Positions 1-9,190 of a stretch of 64,000 nt of DNA are shown here, piece after piece. The notes beneath the pieces are model-generated. The model saw nothing but the letters and a program-made list of their open reading frames with translations. It was not told where the DNA came from and did no database searches. Source of the DNA: Clostridiales bacterium (GTDB taxonomy: Bacteria; Bacillota; Clostridia; Oscillospirales; Ruminococcaceae); NCBI GenBank assembly GCA_003150405.1, contig QAMM01000007.1, positions 1 through 64,000 on the forward strand, written 5' to 3'. The first letter of the stretch is position 1. Each line of letters opens with the position of its first letter. Both the position numbers and the translations under genes were made by a program.

Positions 1-335
1 CAATGTGGCCGTTCAACCTCTCAGTCCGGCTACCGATCGTCGACTTGGTGAGCCGTTACCTCACCAACTATCTAATCGGACGCGAGCCCATCCTTAAGCG
101 GATTGCTCCTTTGATAACCAGACGATGCCATCCGGTTATGTTATGAGGCATTAGCGTTCGTTTCCAAACGTTATTCCTCTCTTAAGGGCAGGTTGCTCAC
201 GTGTTACTCACCCGTCCGCCACTAAGTTTCAAAAACCGCACTCCGAAGAGATTGGTCTTAAAAACTCCGTTCGACTTGCATGTGTTAGGCGCGCCGCCAG
301 CGTTCGTCCTGAGCCAGGATCAAACTCTTAAAAAT
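1..335 (-). rRNA. rrs: 16S ribosomal RNA, 5-prime end (partial)
   Basis: The reverse strand reads the universal 16S start (AGAGTTTGATCCTGGCTCAG, complement at 309-328) followed by the V1-V2 region. Only the first roughly 335 nt are present; the gene runs off the left edge. The mature 5-prime end is placed about 7 nt upstream of AGAGTTTG by analogy with E. coli. The V1/V2 sequence looks like Clostridia, but I cannot name a genus by eye. Confidence 0.96.
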
Positions 336-544
336 ATGGTATTTAAAGAACATTTCTGCCCTTTTAAATCATATCCTTAAGATGATTCTTTTCATCTCAA
401 TAGAACTACTAACGTCTTTTCTTTCGAAATCTTGTTAGTTCGTGAAACCTTTGTTTCACCGAATTAACGGGTTTATTTCGTTCGCTTTCATTGTTTAATT
501 TTCAAGGTTCGTCTGCCGCTTTCTCTCTCAGGCGACTGTTCTCT

Positions 545-573
545 ATTTTACCACAGCCATCCTCTTTTGTCAA
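545..573 (-). promoter_or_regulatory. rRNA operon promoter, proximal
   Basis: On the minus strand a perfect TTGACA (complement of 568-573) is followed after 17 bp by TAAAAT (complement of 545-550). It points toward the 16S gene. The leader between it and the 16S gene contains the TTGAAAATTAAACAATG stretch often seen upstream of Firmicute 16S genes. Confidence 0.8.
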
Positions 574-652
574 CACTTTTTTTCGACTCTTTTTCAGCCT
601 CTTTGTGTCCTTTTTGGGGGCTCTCTTTCATCCCCTCAAAAGCAGCTCGTTT

Positions 653-682
653 ATATTACCACATCCCTCTACCATTTGTCAA
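653..682 (-). promoter_or_regulatory. rRNA operon promoter, distal
   Basis: A second minus-strand promoter has TTGACA (complement of 677-682), an 18 bp spacer and TAATAT (complement of 653-658). Its spacer resembles that of the proximal promoter (both end in TGTGG), so the two look like a duplicated unit about 108 bp apart. Tandem promoters are usual for rRNA operons. Confidence 0.72.
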
Positions 683-773
683 TACCTTTCTTGTGAAAAA
701 TTGGATATTTCTTTATTTTAGGGGAATGTTATAGATAATCACTGATTTTATTTACGGATTATGAGGTGTTCTT

Positions 774-1472
774 ATGCAAAACCGCTTAGGCTGTTACCGC
801 CTTCCCCTTCGGACCGCGCTACTCATTTTAATTAACTTGGTAACACTGACCCTGATTATTGCCTCCATTCAATACCGCTCTACCCAAAGTGTTGATGCTT
901 TATCCAAATATGGTTCGCGCGGCGCCGAAGTCCGTGCTATCCAACAGGTATTGAAAGACTGGGGACTGTTTAACGAAGATATTACTGGATATTATGGTTC
1001 CGTTACTCAAGAGGCTGTTAAAAAGTTTCAAAAAATCAAAGGGCTTCAGGTTGATGGAATCGCCGGACCACAGACTTTAAAAGCAATGGGGATTACCATT
1101 GGCACCATTCCCGATGCAACCGAAAACAACGTTTACCTGCTTGCACGGATTATTTCTGCGGAAGCACGCGGCGAGCCCTATATCGGCCAGGTTGCTGTCG
1201 GCGCATGTGTTCTCAACCGGATTGAACATCCATCTTTTCCGGATACTCTTTCCGGCGTTATCTACCAAAAAGGCGCTTTTACCGCTATTACAGACGGGCA
1301 GTTCGATCAACCAATTGCCGACTCTGCTTACCGAGCAGCGCGCGAAGCACTCAATGGAAACGATCCCTCCGGCGGTGCTATTTATTATTATAACCCGGAC
1401 AAGACCTCCAATCAATGGATACGCTCTCGTCCGGTAATCAAACGAATTGGCAATCATCTTTTTTGCAGCTAA
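774..1472 (+). CDS. sleB: Spore cortex-lytic enzyme SleB-type cell wall hydrolase
   Basis: A 232-residue protein. An N-terminal hydrophobic segment (about residues 12-34) acts as signal or anchor. A peptidoglycan-binding repeat (about 43-108; GSRGAEVRAIQQ, then FNEDITGYYG and VDGIAGPQTLKAMG) is followed by a Hydrolase_2/SleB catalytic domain (about 118-232) with the family motif ARIISAEARGE, whose Glu is the expected catalytic acid. Length and domain order fit SleB, a lytic transglycosylase that degrades muramic-lactam cortex at germination. The ATG is preceded by GAGGTG. It is divergent from the rRNA operon and monocistronic, closed by a shared terminator. YpeB, the usual SleB partner, is not in the window. 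I saw no convincing sigma-G promoter. Confidence 0.9.
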   Translation: MQNRLGCYRLPLRTALLILINLVTLTLIIASIQYRSTQSVDALSKYGSRGAEVRAIQQVLKDWGLFNEDITGYYGSVTQEAVKKFQKIKGLQVDGIAGPQTLKAMGITIGTIPDATENNVYLLARIISAEARGEPYIGQVAVGACVLNRIEHPSFPDTLSGVIYQKGAFTAITDGQFDQPIADSAYRAAREALNGNDPSGGAIYYYNPDKTSNQWIRSRPVIKRIGNHLFCS

Positions 1473-1515
1473 GCAAAAATGTTTTCCAGCCGAAATTCTT
1501 TTATAACAGTATAGC

Positions 1516-1546
1516 AAAAAGCCGGAGGGATATCCCTCCGGCTTTT
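1516..1546. terminator. Bidirectional intrinsic terminator
   Basis: A perfect stem of AAAAGCCGGAGGGA pairs with its complement around a 2 nt loop, with A/T tracts on both sides. It serves sleB from the left and the DUF4340 operon from the right. Confidence 0.9.
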
Positions 1547-1570
1547 CAAGTTCTTTTTCTGTACTTAATA

Positions 1571-3055
1571 TTAATAGTTCAGATTGATCTCTTCTCCATT
1601 TTCCAAAGCATCAAGATTGCTATAGAAAGTGGTGACGTAGGCCATGCGGGTGTAGAACCGCGTCTGGCCATTGATGGTTATCGAAGCCTTGCGGTCACCA
1701 ATGTCATGGAACTCTACAACCAGCGGAGCTACATTCTCGTCAAGTGAGTTGAAGGTAAAGGTCAGAATGGGAGCGCCGGAAGGTGTATCAGTATATAGAC
1801 CTTCTGCGAGCGCCGAAATTACATACACATAGAAATCCGTCAATTTGTCATCATCCAACGCGACTCCGTTCAGGGTTCCCGAAGTTTCGGTACGGGTATC
1901 GGATACCTGTGTCTGGGTCAGATCAAATTGATAGTTCTTCCCCTGCGCCTCCACTATAAAAGTTTCAATAGCATCAATATCCGGCCCAAACGCAACCTGA
2001 GACAGCATATCAAATTCGGAAACAGTCATGAACGACAAACCGCCATAATCTACATAAAAAACTGCGTCAATCCCGTCCGCCATGAAATAGTAGCCGGTAA
2101 TGGAAGAAGACGGCTCGGCATCTTCATCGGTCGGATCTCCATAGCAGGCGTTTCCAACACGCAGTCTGAGCTGAGTGCCATCCGTCATAGTTGCCGCATA
2201 GGTTGCCTGCGGATTTTCCAGCCCATACTCCTTGAGCTGCTCTTCGGTCGGATAAACGGCAACAACCGAGTCGGCCCGCAACGCTGTCGCAGGGCCTGCA
2301 ACATTGTAAAAATTATCGCCGTCTGCGTACGCTTTAATCGGAGAAGTCATGGTATAAGCACTCGCATAAGTCGGGCGGTACGGCATATCAGGGTCGTTTT
2401 CCAACTGCTCAAACACCAGCTCGCGGCCAATATCTTCCCGATAAAGCACAACCTTTTGTACCAGATCTTCAATATCGGCCGACTCCGGATTGGAGGCCAG
2501 CGTGCGGTAGACATAGTCCTTGTTGGCATAATCACAGATTACCGACAGATTGGCCTGGCTGACCAGGTAAAGCTTGGGGTCGCCCTGCACCATAACGTAA
2601 TAGCCGTCGCCAAGCGGCGAAAGAATCCCCACATAAATTTCATAGCTACTGCCGTCGTTCATATGAACGGTCACTGTGGTCTTGGGTTCGTTCAGCCCAT
2701 ATTCTTCCAGATCTTCTGGATTTTCACTGATGATCTTCATTGCCTCAACAACCGCCGATTTAGAAAAAACCGTCTTGGTGTCGGTCTGATCTGCTGCAAT
2801 CCCGCGGAGCGCCTCCACCGTATAGGTTCCGTCCTCCTCCTGATTGATGGAGATTTCATCCTTCTGGTTCTTAATGGTGACATTTGTAATATTGCTGACG
2901 TTCTTCTCCACTACACTGATGACGCTTGTGGAGGAGCTGCTGGAAGAGGGTTCCCCTCCCCCGTTCTGATTGAGCAAAAGGAGCAGCACCAATACCCCAA
3001 TAAGCACCACCAGAAGGACGCCGCCTATAATTAGCGCTTTGATTTTTTTACCCAT
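1571..3055 (-). CDS. DUF4340 domain protein, exporter-associated
   Basis: A 494-residue protein with one N-terminal transmembrane helix (about residues 7-28), a Ser-rich linker (SSSSSSTS) and a long extracytoplasmic region with two DUF4340-like units (about 50-240 and 255-490; motifs YGLNEPKTTVTV and YGLENPQATYAA). DUF4340 proteins are typically encoded next to GldA/GldF/GldG-type ABC exporters, as here. It is last in a four-gene minus operon, with its ATG 3 bp past the stop of the GldG-like gene and an AGGAGG overlapping that stop. Biochemical function is unknown; a periplasmic-face partner of the exporter is inference. Confidence 0.85.
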   Translation of the reverse strand: MGKKIKALIIGGVLLVVLIGVLVLLLLLNQNGGGEPSSSSSSTSVISVVEKNVSNITNVTIKNQKDEISINQEEDGTYTVEALRGIAADQTDTKTVFSKSAVVEAMKIISENPEDLEEYGLNEPKTTVTVHMNDGSSYEIYVGILSPLGDGYYVMVQGDPKLYLVSQANLSVICDYANKDYVYRTLASNPESADIEDLVQKVVLYREDIGRELVFEQLENDPDMPYRPTYASAYTMTSPIKAYADGDNFYNVAGPATALRADSVVAVYPTEEQLKEYGLENPQATYAATMTDGTQLRLRVGNACYGDPTDEDAEPSSSITGYYFMADGIDAVFYVDYGGLSFMTVSEFDMLSQVAFGPDIDAIETFIVEAQGKNYQFDLTQTQVSDTRTETSGTLNGVALDDDKLTDFYVYVISALAEGLYTDTPSGAPILTFTFNSLDENVAPLVVEFHDIGDRKASITINGQTRFYTRMAYVTTFYSNLDALENGEEINLNY

Positions 3056-3058
3056 GGA

Positions 3059-4537
3059 TTACAGATTCCTCCTGCGCAAGAATACAACCAAACCGCAAAT
3101 CAGCACTGCAAGCGGAAGAACCGCTACAAAGACAATGCCGAGGACAATGGCCTGGGTCGCGTTAATTTCAAGGGTGGCCGCCGTCATATCAACCGGGACA
3201 ACCGTAATGCCCTCCTGCTTGCCTGTCAGCTGATTGGTCAAGTCGATGGTGAGCTGCGCGTTGCCAAAGGTCGTAGACATAAAACTAGAGGCAAACATAT
3301 CGGTTGAGCCAAACGCCACGACGGTGGAACGCTCTCTGTCCTCTTCAATACCGCCTGCATCGGTCGCCTTCTGGGTTGCGACAATGGTGTTGAAAATCTG
3401 TTTGGTTTCACCGGACGGCTCCCAATCGCTCGATGCGCCGGTCGGATAGAGCACCGCAGAACTGTAAGTCTGGGTAATGACATTTAAAGTAAAGTTGTAC
3501 TGAGCCTCGTAAAGCGCTTCAATCGGGCGGGTATTCGGCATCATCACCGGGGCTGTAAGGTTTTCTGTCCGACCGAGGAAATCGTTGTTCAGGTGATCTG
3601 TATCCTGCATGGAGAAAAACGCCGAATAGTACATCTTATTGGTATCGGTTTCAACCGCAGCACCATCCATAAACCGGATCCCCCATTCCTCCAGGAAGGT
3701 TTCCAGATTCGGCATATCCGGCTGAGACGGATTGGCAATATAGTAAAGCTGCTTGCCGTAGCTGCCGCCGTTGGTCAGGAACGCATCCAGCTTGTCAATT
3801 TCAAGTTCGGTGAAATCACGCTGTGCGCCCGCAATGACAAGAACCTGGGTATCCGGGTCAATTTCCGCTCCCAGTGTATTGACGTCGCTGACTTCATAGC
3901 CGTTTTTGGTAAACAATTCCTGCAGGGAAGAGAGCGCCACTTCATCATGGCCGCTGACAAACGCCACCTGTGCAGGATCGTCATCGGTTACATAGAGAAC
4001 CGCACTGGTAAGGGTTTGTTCCGCCTTGGAAGCAATCTCGGTAATATACTGGCCGCTGCTGTCATAGGTGAGATCAAACATATCCTGCCAATTAAATTTC
4101 TGGTACCGCAGGTCAGACTGAACAATGAGATCGCCTGCACTCAAACTTTCATTCTGATAGCCAGCCGCAAAGCCCGGGTTGTTCTCTACATCAACGTACT
4201 CAACCGTGATCTTGTCGCTGTACTGGGAATAACGCCGAAGCAGCTGGCCAACTTGATAAACATACTCGCTGGCTGGATCGTTAAAATCCGCTTCATCCGC
4301 CAACACATAAATGGTTACACCGCGGTCAAGCTGCTGCACATAATCAATGGATTCCTGAGAGATTTCATACTTTCCGCTGCTGGTCAGGTCAATACTGAGA
4401 GGGAATTTCTGAAGCAGGAGGGTCGCAATGATGTTGATCACCACCACCAGTGCAACAAATCCAATGGTAATTGCCGTGGCAACGGTACCGTATTTAAAGT
4501 TTTTCTTTTTCGCAAAAGTCGGTTTCTTCATCTTCAT
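3059..4537 (-). CDS. GldG-like ABC exporter auxiliary membrane protein
   Basis: About 492 residues. One membrane helix near the N-terminus (after MKMKKPTFAKKK), a large extracytoplasmic ABC_transp_aux (GldG/IFT52-like) domain, and a C-terminal helix (about the last 35 residues) ending in RRR. The frame is open up to 4573, but AAGGGG at 4547-4552 touches the ATG at 4546 and is 9 nt from the ATG at 4537, so I chose 4537. It lies between the permease and the DUF4340 gene. In Bacteroidetes GldG works with GldA/GldF in gliding; in Firmicutes the substrate is unknown. Confidence 0.85.
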   Translation of the reverse strand: MKMKKPTFAKKKNFKYGTVATAITIGFVALVVVINIIATLLLQKFPLSIDLTSSGKYEISQESIDYVQQLDRGVTIYVLADEADFNDPASEYVYQVGQLLRRYSQYSDKITVEYVDVENNPGFAAGYQNESLSAGDLIVQSDLRYQKFNWQDMFDLTYDSSGQYITEIASKAEQTLTSAVLYVTDDDPAQVAFVSGHDEVALSSLQELFTKNGYEVSDVNTLGAEIDPDTQVLVIAGAQRDFTELEIDKLDAFLTNGGSYGKQLYYIANPSQPDMPNLETFLEEWGIRFMDGAAVETDTNKMYYSAFFSMQDTDHLNNDFLGRTENLTAPVMMPNTRPIEALYEAQYNFTLNVITQTYSSAVLYPTGASSDWEPSGETKQIFNTIVATQKATDAGGIEEDRERSTVVAFGSTDMFASSFMSTTFGNAQLTIDLTNQLTGKQEGITVVPVDMTAATLEINATQAIVLGIVFVAVLPLAVLICGLVVFLRRRNL

Positions 4538-4550
4538 CTTTCTCATCCCC

Positions 4551-5252
4551 TTACGCCCAGCGTTTCTTCTCAAGAACGCGGATGGTCAAAAAGTTGAACA
4601 CGACGATAAAGCTGATGAAATACAGCACATCGGACACATTAAAGATACCCGACGTCAGCGGGTAATAACGGTTATAGAAAGCAAGGGAATTCAAAACATC
4701 CCGCAAAAAGCCGGCCGGAACCGCAGAAGTGACGACATTGAGCATCATCAGCACCATGCAGCAGACCAGCGAACCAACCGCAGCAATGACCTGGTTTTCA
4801 GTCAGGGAAGAAATGAACATGCCGACCGAAATCAGCGCAGCGCCCATGAGCAGGGTACCAACCAGGCTGCCAATAATGACCGCCCAATCCATCGGTGCAA
4901 ACACCGAAAGCACAATTCCGTAAACAAAGATGACGGCAATGCCGAGAGCCAGCACGCAAAAGGCCGACAGGAACTTGCCAATGACAATACCGCTGAGGTT
5001 AACTGGCGCAGTCAGCAGCGCCTGATCGGTGCGCTGTTTTTTTTCTTCACTGAACAGCCTCATAGTCAGAACCGGGATAATAAACATTAAAATGGTGAAG
5101 GTCCAGCTGAACACCAGTGAAAGGTCGGTGCTATAGCTGAGCATCATCAGGGCAAACGGGATTGCCGTTACCACATAAAAGACAACCAGATAAATATACC
5201 CGATAGCCGAGGAAAAATAGGCGTTGAATTCGCGTCTAAAGACCGCTAACAT
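4551..5252 (-). CDS. GldF-like ABC-2 permease
   Basis: A 233-residue ABC-2 type permease with six hydrophobic segments and an N-terminus (MLAVFRREFNAYFSSAIGYI) typical of GldF/NosY-like permeases. The ATG directly follows the ATPase stop codon, and its GGAGGTG lies inside the ATPase gene, indicating translational coupling. It forms the membrane channel of the exporter with the ATPase at 5253-6215 and the auxiliary proteins downstream. Confidence 0.9.
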   Translation of the reverse strand: MLAVFRREFNAYFSSAIGYIYLVVFYVVTAIPFALMMLSYSTDLSLVFSWTFTILMFIIPVLTMRLFSEEKKQRTDQALLTAPVNLSGIVIGKFLSAFCVLALGIAVIFVYGIVLSVFAPMDWAVIIGSLVGTLLMGAALISVGMFISSLTENQVIAAVGSLVCCMVLMMLNVVTSAVPAGFLRDVLNSLAFYNRYYPLTSGIFNVSDVLYFISFIVVFNFLTIRVLEKKRWA

Positions 5253-6215
5253 TTATCTCGCACCTCCGCTTTTTGATTTGGATTCGGTGAGCTGGAGGAA
5301 AATATCCTCAAGGGTAAGCTCGCTCGAACGCAGGCCGAGAATAGGGAAATTGCGCTCCGCAAGGCGTTTGAACATTTCGCGGCGGCAGTCGGTATCCGGC
5401 TTGCTTTCAATGATAAAGTCGTAACAGCCCGGTTCTTTTTCACCCAGGGTGGTGACTTCCTTCATGACTGGGATGGTGGAAAGCAGACGGTACACGTCAG
5501 ACTCCGGCCCTTCAACCCGCACGGTAAACCGGTGGTCGGTCGAAAGGTTCTTGGAGAGGTTCTCGGTGGTGTCGTCCGCAACAATTTTGCCCTCGTTGAT
5601 GACAATAACGCGGCTGCAAATCGCCTGTACCTCCGGCAGAATGTGGGAAGACAGGATGATGGTATGTTTTTTACCGAGATTTTTGATCAAATTACGGATG
5701 TCAATAATCTGCTTTGGGTCAAGGCCAACGGTCGGCTCATCCAAGATGAGAACCTTTGGGTTGCCGACAAGCGCCTGCGCCAGTCCCACACGCTGCTTAT
5801 AGCCTTTGGAGAGGTTTTTAATCAGACGGTGGTAGACATGCTCAATCTTCACCAAGCTGCATACCTCTTTGAGGTGCTCTTCCCGCGGGAGCTTGACCTT
5901 TTTGAGGTCATAAACAAAGTTGAGATAATCCTTTACCGTCATATCCAGGTAAAGCGGTGGGTTCTCCGGCAGGTAACCAATCATCTTTTTGGCTTCAATC
6001 GGGTTATCAAGAACATCAAACCCGCCGACAGAGGCCATCCCTTCGGTGGATGAAAGATAGCCTGTGAGGATGTTCATGGTCGTCGATTTACCTGCGCCGT
6101 TCGGCCCGAGGAAACCGAGTATTTCGCCCTCACTGACGGTAAAGCTTATGCCGTCCAGCGCCGCTTTGCTGCCATAGTGTTTCGCGAGGTTTGATACTTC
6201 TATCATTTCGCTCAT
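5253..6215 (-). CDS. GldA-like ABC transporter ATPase
   Basis: A 320-residue ABC ATPase. Walker A GPNGAGKST (about residues 38-46), Q-loop region near YLPENPPLY, signature LSKGYKQR (about 134-141), Walker B VLILDEPTVGLDP (about 154-166) and H-loop SSHIL are all present. The C-terminal 90 residues form the extra domain common in GldA/CcmA-like ATPases. It is first in the exporter operon, with a strong AGGAGGAGC site, and powers the GldF-like permease by ATP hydrolysis in the cytoplasm. Confidence 0.92.
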   Translation of the reverse strand: MSEMIEVSNLAKHYGSKAALDGISFTVSEGEILGFLGPNGAGKSTTMNILTGYLSSTEGMASVGGFDVLDNPIEAKKMIGYLPENPPLYLDMTVKDYLNFVYDLKKVKLPREEHLKEVCSLVKIEHVYHRLIKNLSKGYKQRVGLAQALVGNPKVLILDEPTVGLDPKQIIDIRNLIKNLGKKHTIILSSHILPEVQAICSRVIVINEGKIVADDTTENLSKNLSTDHRFTVRVEGPESDVYRLLSTIPVMKEVTTLGEKEPGCYDFIIESKPDTDCRREMFKRLAERNFPILGLRSSELTLEDIFLQLTESKSKSGGAR

Positions 6216-6238
6216 GCTGTGCTCCTCCTAATCGTGAT

Positions 6239-6261
6239 AACACGCGTCCCATTCGCGTGTT
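6239..6261 (-). other. Leader hairpin upstream of the Gld-type ABC operon
   Basis: Perfect 8 bp arms AACACGCG and CGCGTGTT flank a 7 nt loop in the 5-prime region of the exporter operon, just upstream of its ribosome binding site. It lacks a U-tract, so it may be an operator or a stabilising leader stem instead of a terminator. Confidence 0.45.
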
Positions 6262-6419
6262 CTAGCTTCTTTATCATAACAAATTACAAACTGTTAATTG
6301 TGAACAGGAATTAAATTTGATGCTCATATTTTTGCGTTTATAGGGGAGAAATTTGACATCGTTTGCACATTTTGCACAAATACGCTTATGGATTTTTGGT
6401 TTTTAACCGGTTTCATGCC

Positions 6420-6448
6420 TTGTTCACACCCAATTTGTATAGTATAAT
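6420..6448 (+). promoter_or_regulatory. Probable promoter of comM
   Basis: A consensus TATAAT (6443-6448) lies 17 bp after TTGTTC (6420-6425), which is a weak -35. The leader to the GTG start is about 140 nt. The rest of the 6216-6595 gap is AT-rich and holds no gene that I can support. Confidence 0.55.
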
Positions 6449-6595
6449 ACTTTTGAATTGTTTTACAGGCCGACGTTTTAAAAAGACCGCCGCTGAACCA
6501 TTGCTCTGCTTGGGCATCGGTGCAGTCGGCCCTCCGGGCTGCTTTGGCGGAGAACGGCTTAAATTGCGTCATCCATGCAGGTTGGAGGGGACACA

Positions 6596-8119
6596 GTGTT
6601 TGCAAGTATTCAGAGTATGGGTTTTTGGGGACTTAACGCGTTCCCAGTTGAGGTTGAAACCGACATTACACCTGGATTGCCGGGTTTTGACGTGGTTGGC
6701 CTGCCGGACACAGCCATTAAAGAAAGCCGCGACCGGGTACGGGCCGCACTGAAAAACTGCGGCTTTGCCTTTCCCATCCACCGCATTACCATCAACCTTG
6801 CTCCGGCAGACCGCAAAAAATCCGGCCCGCTGTACGATCTGCCCATTCTGCTCGGCATTCTTTCGGCAAGCGGCCAGCTCCTGGCGCCGCTTGCCGGCTG
6901 CTCCTTTGTCGGCGAGCTTTCCCTCGCCGGGGAGGTGCGCCCAGTGAACGGTATTCTGCCCATGGTAATTGCCGCTAAGGAGGCGGGTATGCGCGCCGTT
7001 TTTGTTCCAAAGAAGAACCAGAACGAGGGTGCGGTGGTTGAAGGCATTGAGGTTTACGGCATTGAGCATATCAACGAGCTCATCAGCTTTTTAAACGGCG
7101 GCGCAGAGCTTTTGTCAGCCAAAGCGCAGAAAAAGGCCACTGCTTCGGATCTGCTTCAGCCGGATTTCTGCGATGTCAAGGGCCAGCAGAGCGGACGGCG
7201 CGCCATGGAAATTGCCGCAGCCGGCGGGCACAACCTGTTGCTCATTGGGCCGCCTGGCTCCGGCAAAAGCATGCTGGCAAAGCGTTTGCCCTCCATCCTG
7301 CCGGATATGACCTTTGAAGAATCCATTGAAACCTCAAAAATCTATTCGGTAGCCGGCTTGCTTGGGGAAAACCCGCTCGTCAGCACCCGGCCCTTTCGTG
7401 CACCGCACCATACCATTTCCGCCATTGGCCTTGCGGGCGGCGGCACCACGCCGCACCCTGGCGAGGTTTCGCTGGCGCATAACGGCGTGCTGTTTCTGGA
7501 TGAACTGCCGGAGTTCAACCGGCAGGCGCTGGAGGTGCTGCGCCAGCCTATTGAGGACCAGGAGATTACCATCTCGCGCATTGGGGGCAGCTTTACCTAC
7601 CCCTGCTCGGTGATGATTGTCGCCGCCATGAATCCCTGCCCCTGCGGGTACTATGGGCATCCGACGAGGGCCTGTATTTGCAAGGAAACACAGGTGTCCA
7701 AATATCTTTCCAAAATTTCCGGCCCGCTGCTCGACCGCTTGGACCTTCATGTAGACGCCCTGCCGGTGGAATACGAGCATCTTTCCTCCGGAAAGCCCGC
7801 CGAAGGGTCGGCGGCGATTAAAAGCCGGGTACAGAAGGCGCGGGACCTTCAGTATCAACGGTTAGGGGAAGCCGGGGTAACCTGCAACGCACGCATTCCC
7901 ACCGGGCTGCTGCAAAAGGTCTGCCCCATGACCGACGGGGCAAACGCCTTTTTAAAAACCGCGTTTGAGCACCTTGGCCTTTCCGCACGCGCCTATGACC
8001 GGGTGGTTAAGGTCGCACGCACCATTGCAGACCTGGACAGGAGTGAAAAAATTGACACCGCGCATATTGCGGAAGCGGTGCAGTACCGTTCTCTCGACCG
8101 GAAATACTGGCAGAAATAA
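6596..8119 (+). CDS. comM: ComM/YifB Mg-chelatase-like AAA+ ATPase
   Basis: About 507 residues from a GTG at 6596; GGAGGGG at 6584-6590 decides this start over an upstream in-frame ATG at 6575 that lies before the site. An N-terminal ChlI-like domain (GLPGFDVVGLPDTAIKESRD) is followed by a AAA+ core with Walker A GPPGSGKS, Walker B-type VLFLDELPEF and a Cys-rich loop (NPCPCGYYG, CICKE), then the C-terminal Mg-chelatase subunit C region. Family length is about 500. In Gram-negative bacteria ComM is a branch-migration helicase in natural transformation; in clostridia its role is less clear. It appears monocistronic or joined to the downstream dehydrogenase. Confidence 0.95.
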   Translation: MFASIQSMGFWGLNAFPVEVETDITPGLPGFDVVGLPDTAIKESRDRVRAALKNCGFAFPIHRITINLAPADRKKSGPLYDLPILLGILSASGQLLAPLAGCSFVGELSLAGEVRPVNGILPMVIAAKEAGMRAVFVPKKNQNEGAVVEGIEVYGIEHINELISFLNGGAELLSAKAQKKATASDLLQPDFCDVKGQQSGRRAMEIAAAGGHNLLLIGPPGSGKSMLAKRLPSILPDMTFEESIETSKIYSVAGLLGENPLVSTRPFRAPHHTISAIGLAGGGTTPHPGEVSLAHNGVLFLDELPEFNRQALEVLRQPIEDQEITISRIGGSFTYPCSVMIVAAMNPCPCGYYGHPTRACICKETQVSKYLSKISGPLLDRLDLHVDALPVEYEHLSSGKPAEGSAAIKSRVQKARDLQYQRLGEAGVTCNARIPTGLLQKVCPMTDGANAFLKTAFEHLGLSARAYDRVVKVARTIADLDRSEKIDTAHIAEAVQYRSLDRKYWQK

Positions 8120-8206
8120 CGGCGCTCCAAGTGTCGTCGCATGGTTTGGTTCAGCAAACGGAAACTCCCGTTTCCGGTAAAAAACCTTACTCTTCTGGAG
8201 GCATTC

Positions 8207-9190
8207 ATGAAATTATTTGTTTACGATTACCGCGACTTTGACGAGGCGGCCTACTACACCCAATACAGCAAACAATACGGCGTGGAGCTCGGCATCTGCC
8301 GGGAAGCGCCCACGCTGGAAAACGCCCATCTTGCCGAGGGGTTCGACGCTGTCAGCATCATCACCTGCAAGGTGGATGCAGCGCTGGTGGAGCGCTTTCA
8401 CGCGCTCGGCGTCAAAATGATTTCCACCCGCACCATCGGCTACGATCACATTGACATTGAAGCTGCCAGACGGGTGGGGATGTTCGTGAGCAACGCGAGC
8501 TATTCGCCCCACTGTGTGGCCGACTACGCTTTGATGCTCATGCTGATGTGCCTGCGCAAAATGAAACGCATTCTGGAGCGCGCGGCGATTAACGACTTTA
8601 CCCTGCCGGGCATTCAGGGGCGGGAGATGCCCGGGAGGACGGTCGGCGTCATCGGCACCGGGCGGATCGGCCGTGCGGTGCTCAGCCGTTTGAGCGGCTT
8701 TGGCTGCAAGCTGTACGCCTACGATCCCTCCCCCAGCGAAGAAGCCGCCCGTTATGCAGAATACCTCCCACTAAACGAACTCTGCAAACGGTGCGACATC
8801 ATCACCCTCCATCTGCCGCTTTTACCGGAAACCCGCCATTTGATTGACGCGGATGCCCTTGCGCAGATGAAGGACGGCGTCATCCTCATCAACACCGCGC
8901 GCGGCGGGCTGATTGACACGGCCGCGCTCATCGACGCATTGGAGGCCGGCAAAATCGGCGCGGCGGGGTTGGACGTCATTGAAAATGAATTCGGCCTGTA
9001 CTACTATGATCACAAGGATGACACTCTGGGAAACCGCGAGCTCTCTATTCTGCGCGGTTTCCCCAATGTCATTGTCTCACCGCACATGGCATGGTACACC
9101 GACCAGGCCATCGATGACATGGTGCACCACTCCATGCAGAGCTGCCTTCTCCGGCTGGAGGGAAAAGAAGATCCCTGGAAAATTGTATAA
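8207..9190 (+). CDS. D-isomer-specific 2-hydroxyacid dehydrogenase, VanH/D-lactate dehydrogenase-like
   Basis: 327 residues from the ATG at 8207, preceded by TGGAGG. The Rossmann motif GTGRIGRAV sits after TVGVI. Catalytic elements are Arg in NTARGG, Glu in VIENEFG and His in VSPHMAWYTDQ. The STRTIGYDHIDIEAA and NASYSPHCVADYALML motifs place it in the D-lactate dehydrogenase/VanH branch, which reduces pyruvate to D-lactate with NADH. No vanA-type ligase or vanX lies nearby, so a fermentative role is likelier than glycopeptide resistance; that choice is inference. Confidence 0.88.
   Translation: MKLFVYDYRDFDEAAYYTQYSKQYGVELGICREAPTLENAHLAEGFDAVSIITCKVDAALVERFHALGVKMISTRTIGYDHIDIEAARRVGMFVSNASYSPHCVADYALMLMLMCLRKMKRILERAAINDFTLPGIQGREMPGRTVGVIGTGRIGRAVLSRLSGFGCKLYAYDPSPSEEAARYAEYLPLNELCKRCDIITLHLPLLPETRHLIDADALAQMKDGVILINTARGGLIDTAALIDALEAGKIGAAGLDVIENEFGLYYYDHKDDTLGNRELSILRGFPNVIVSPHMAWYTDQAIDDMVHHSMQSCLLRLEGKEDPWKIV

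Noticed and set aside
491..721. Phe/Ser-rich plus-strand frame before sleB
   Set aside because: It covers the rRNA promoters and leader, is low complexity and lacks a ribosome site.
8207..9190. Vancomycin resistance locus
   Set aside because: Only the dehydrogenase is VanH-like; no ligase, dipeptidase or two-component genes are near.
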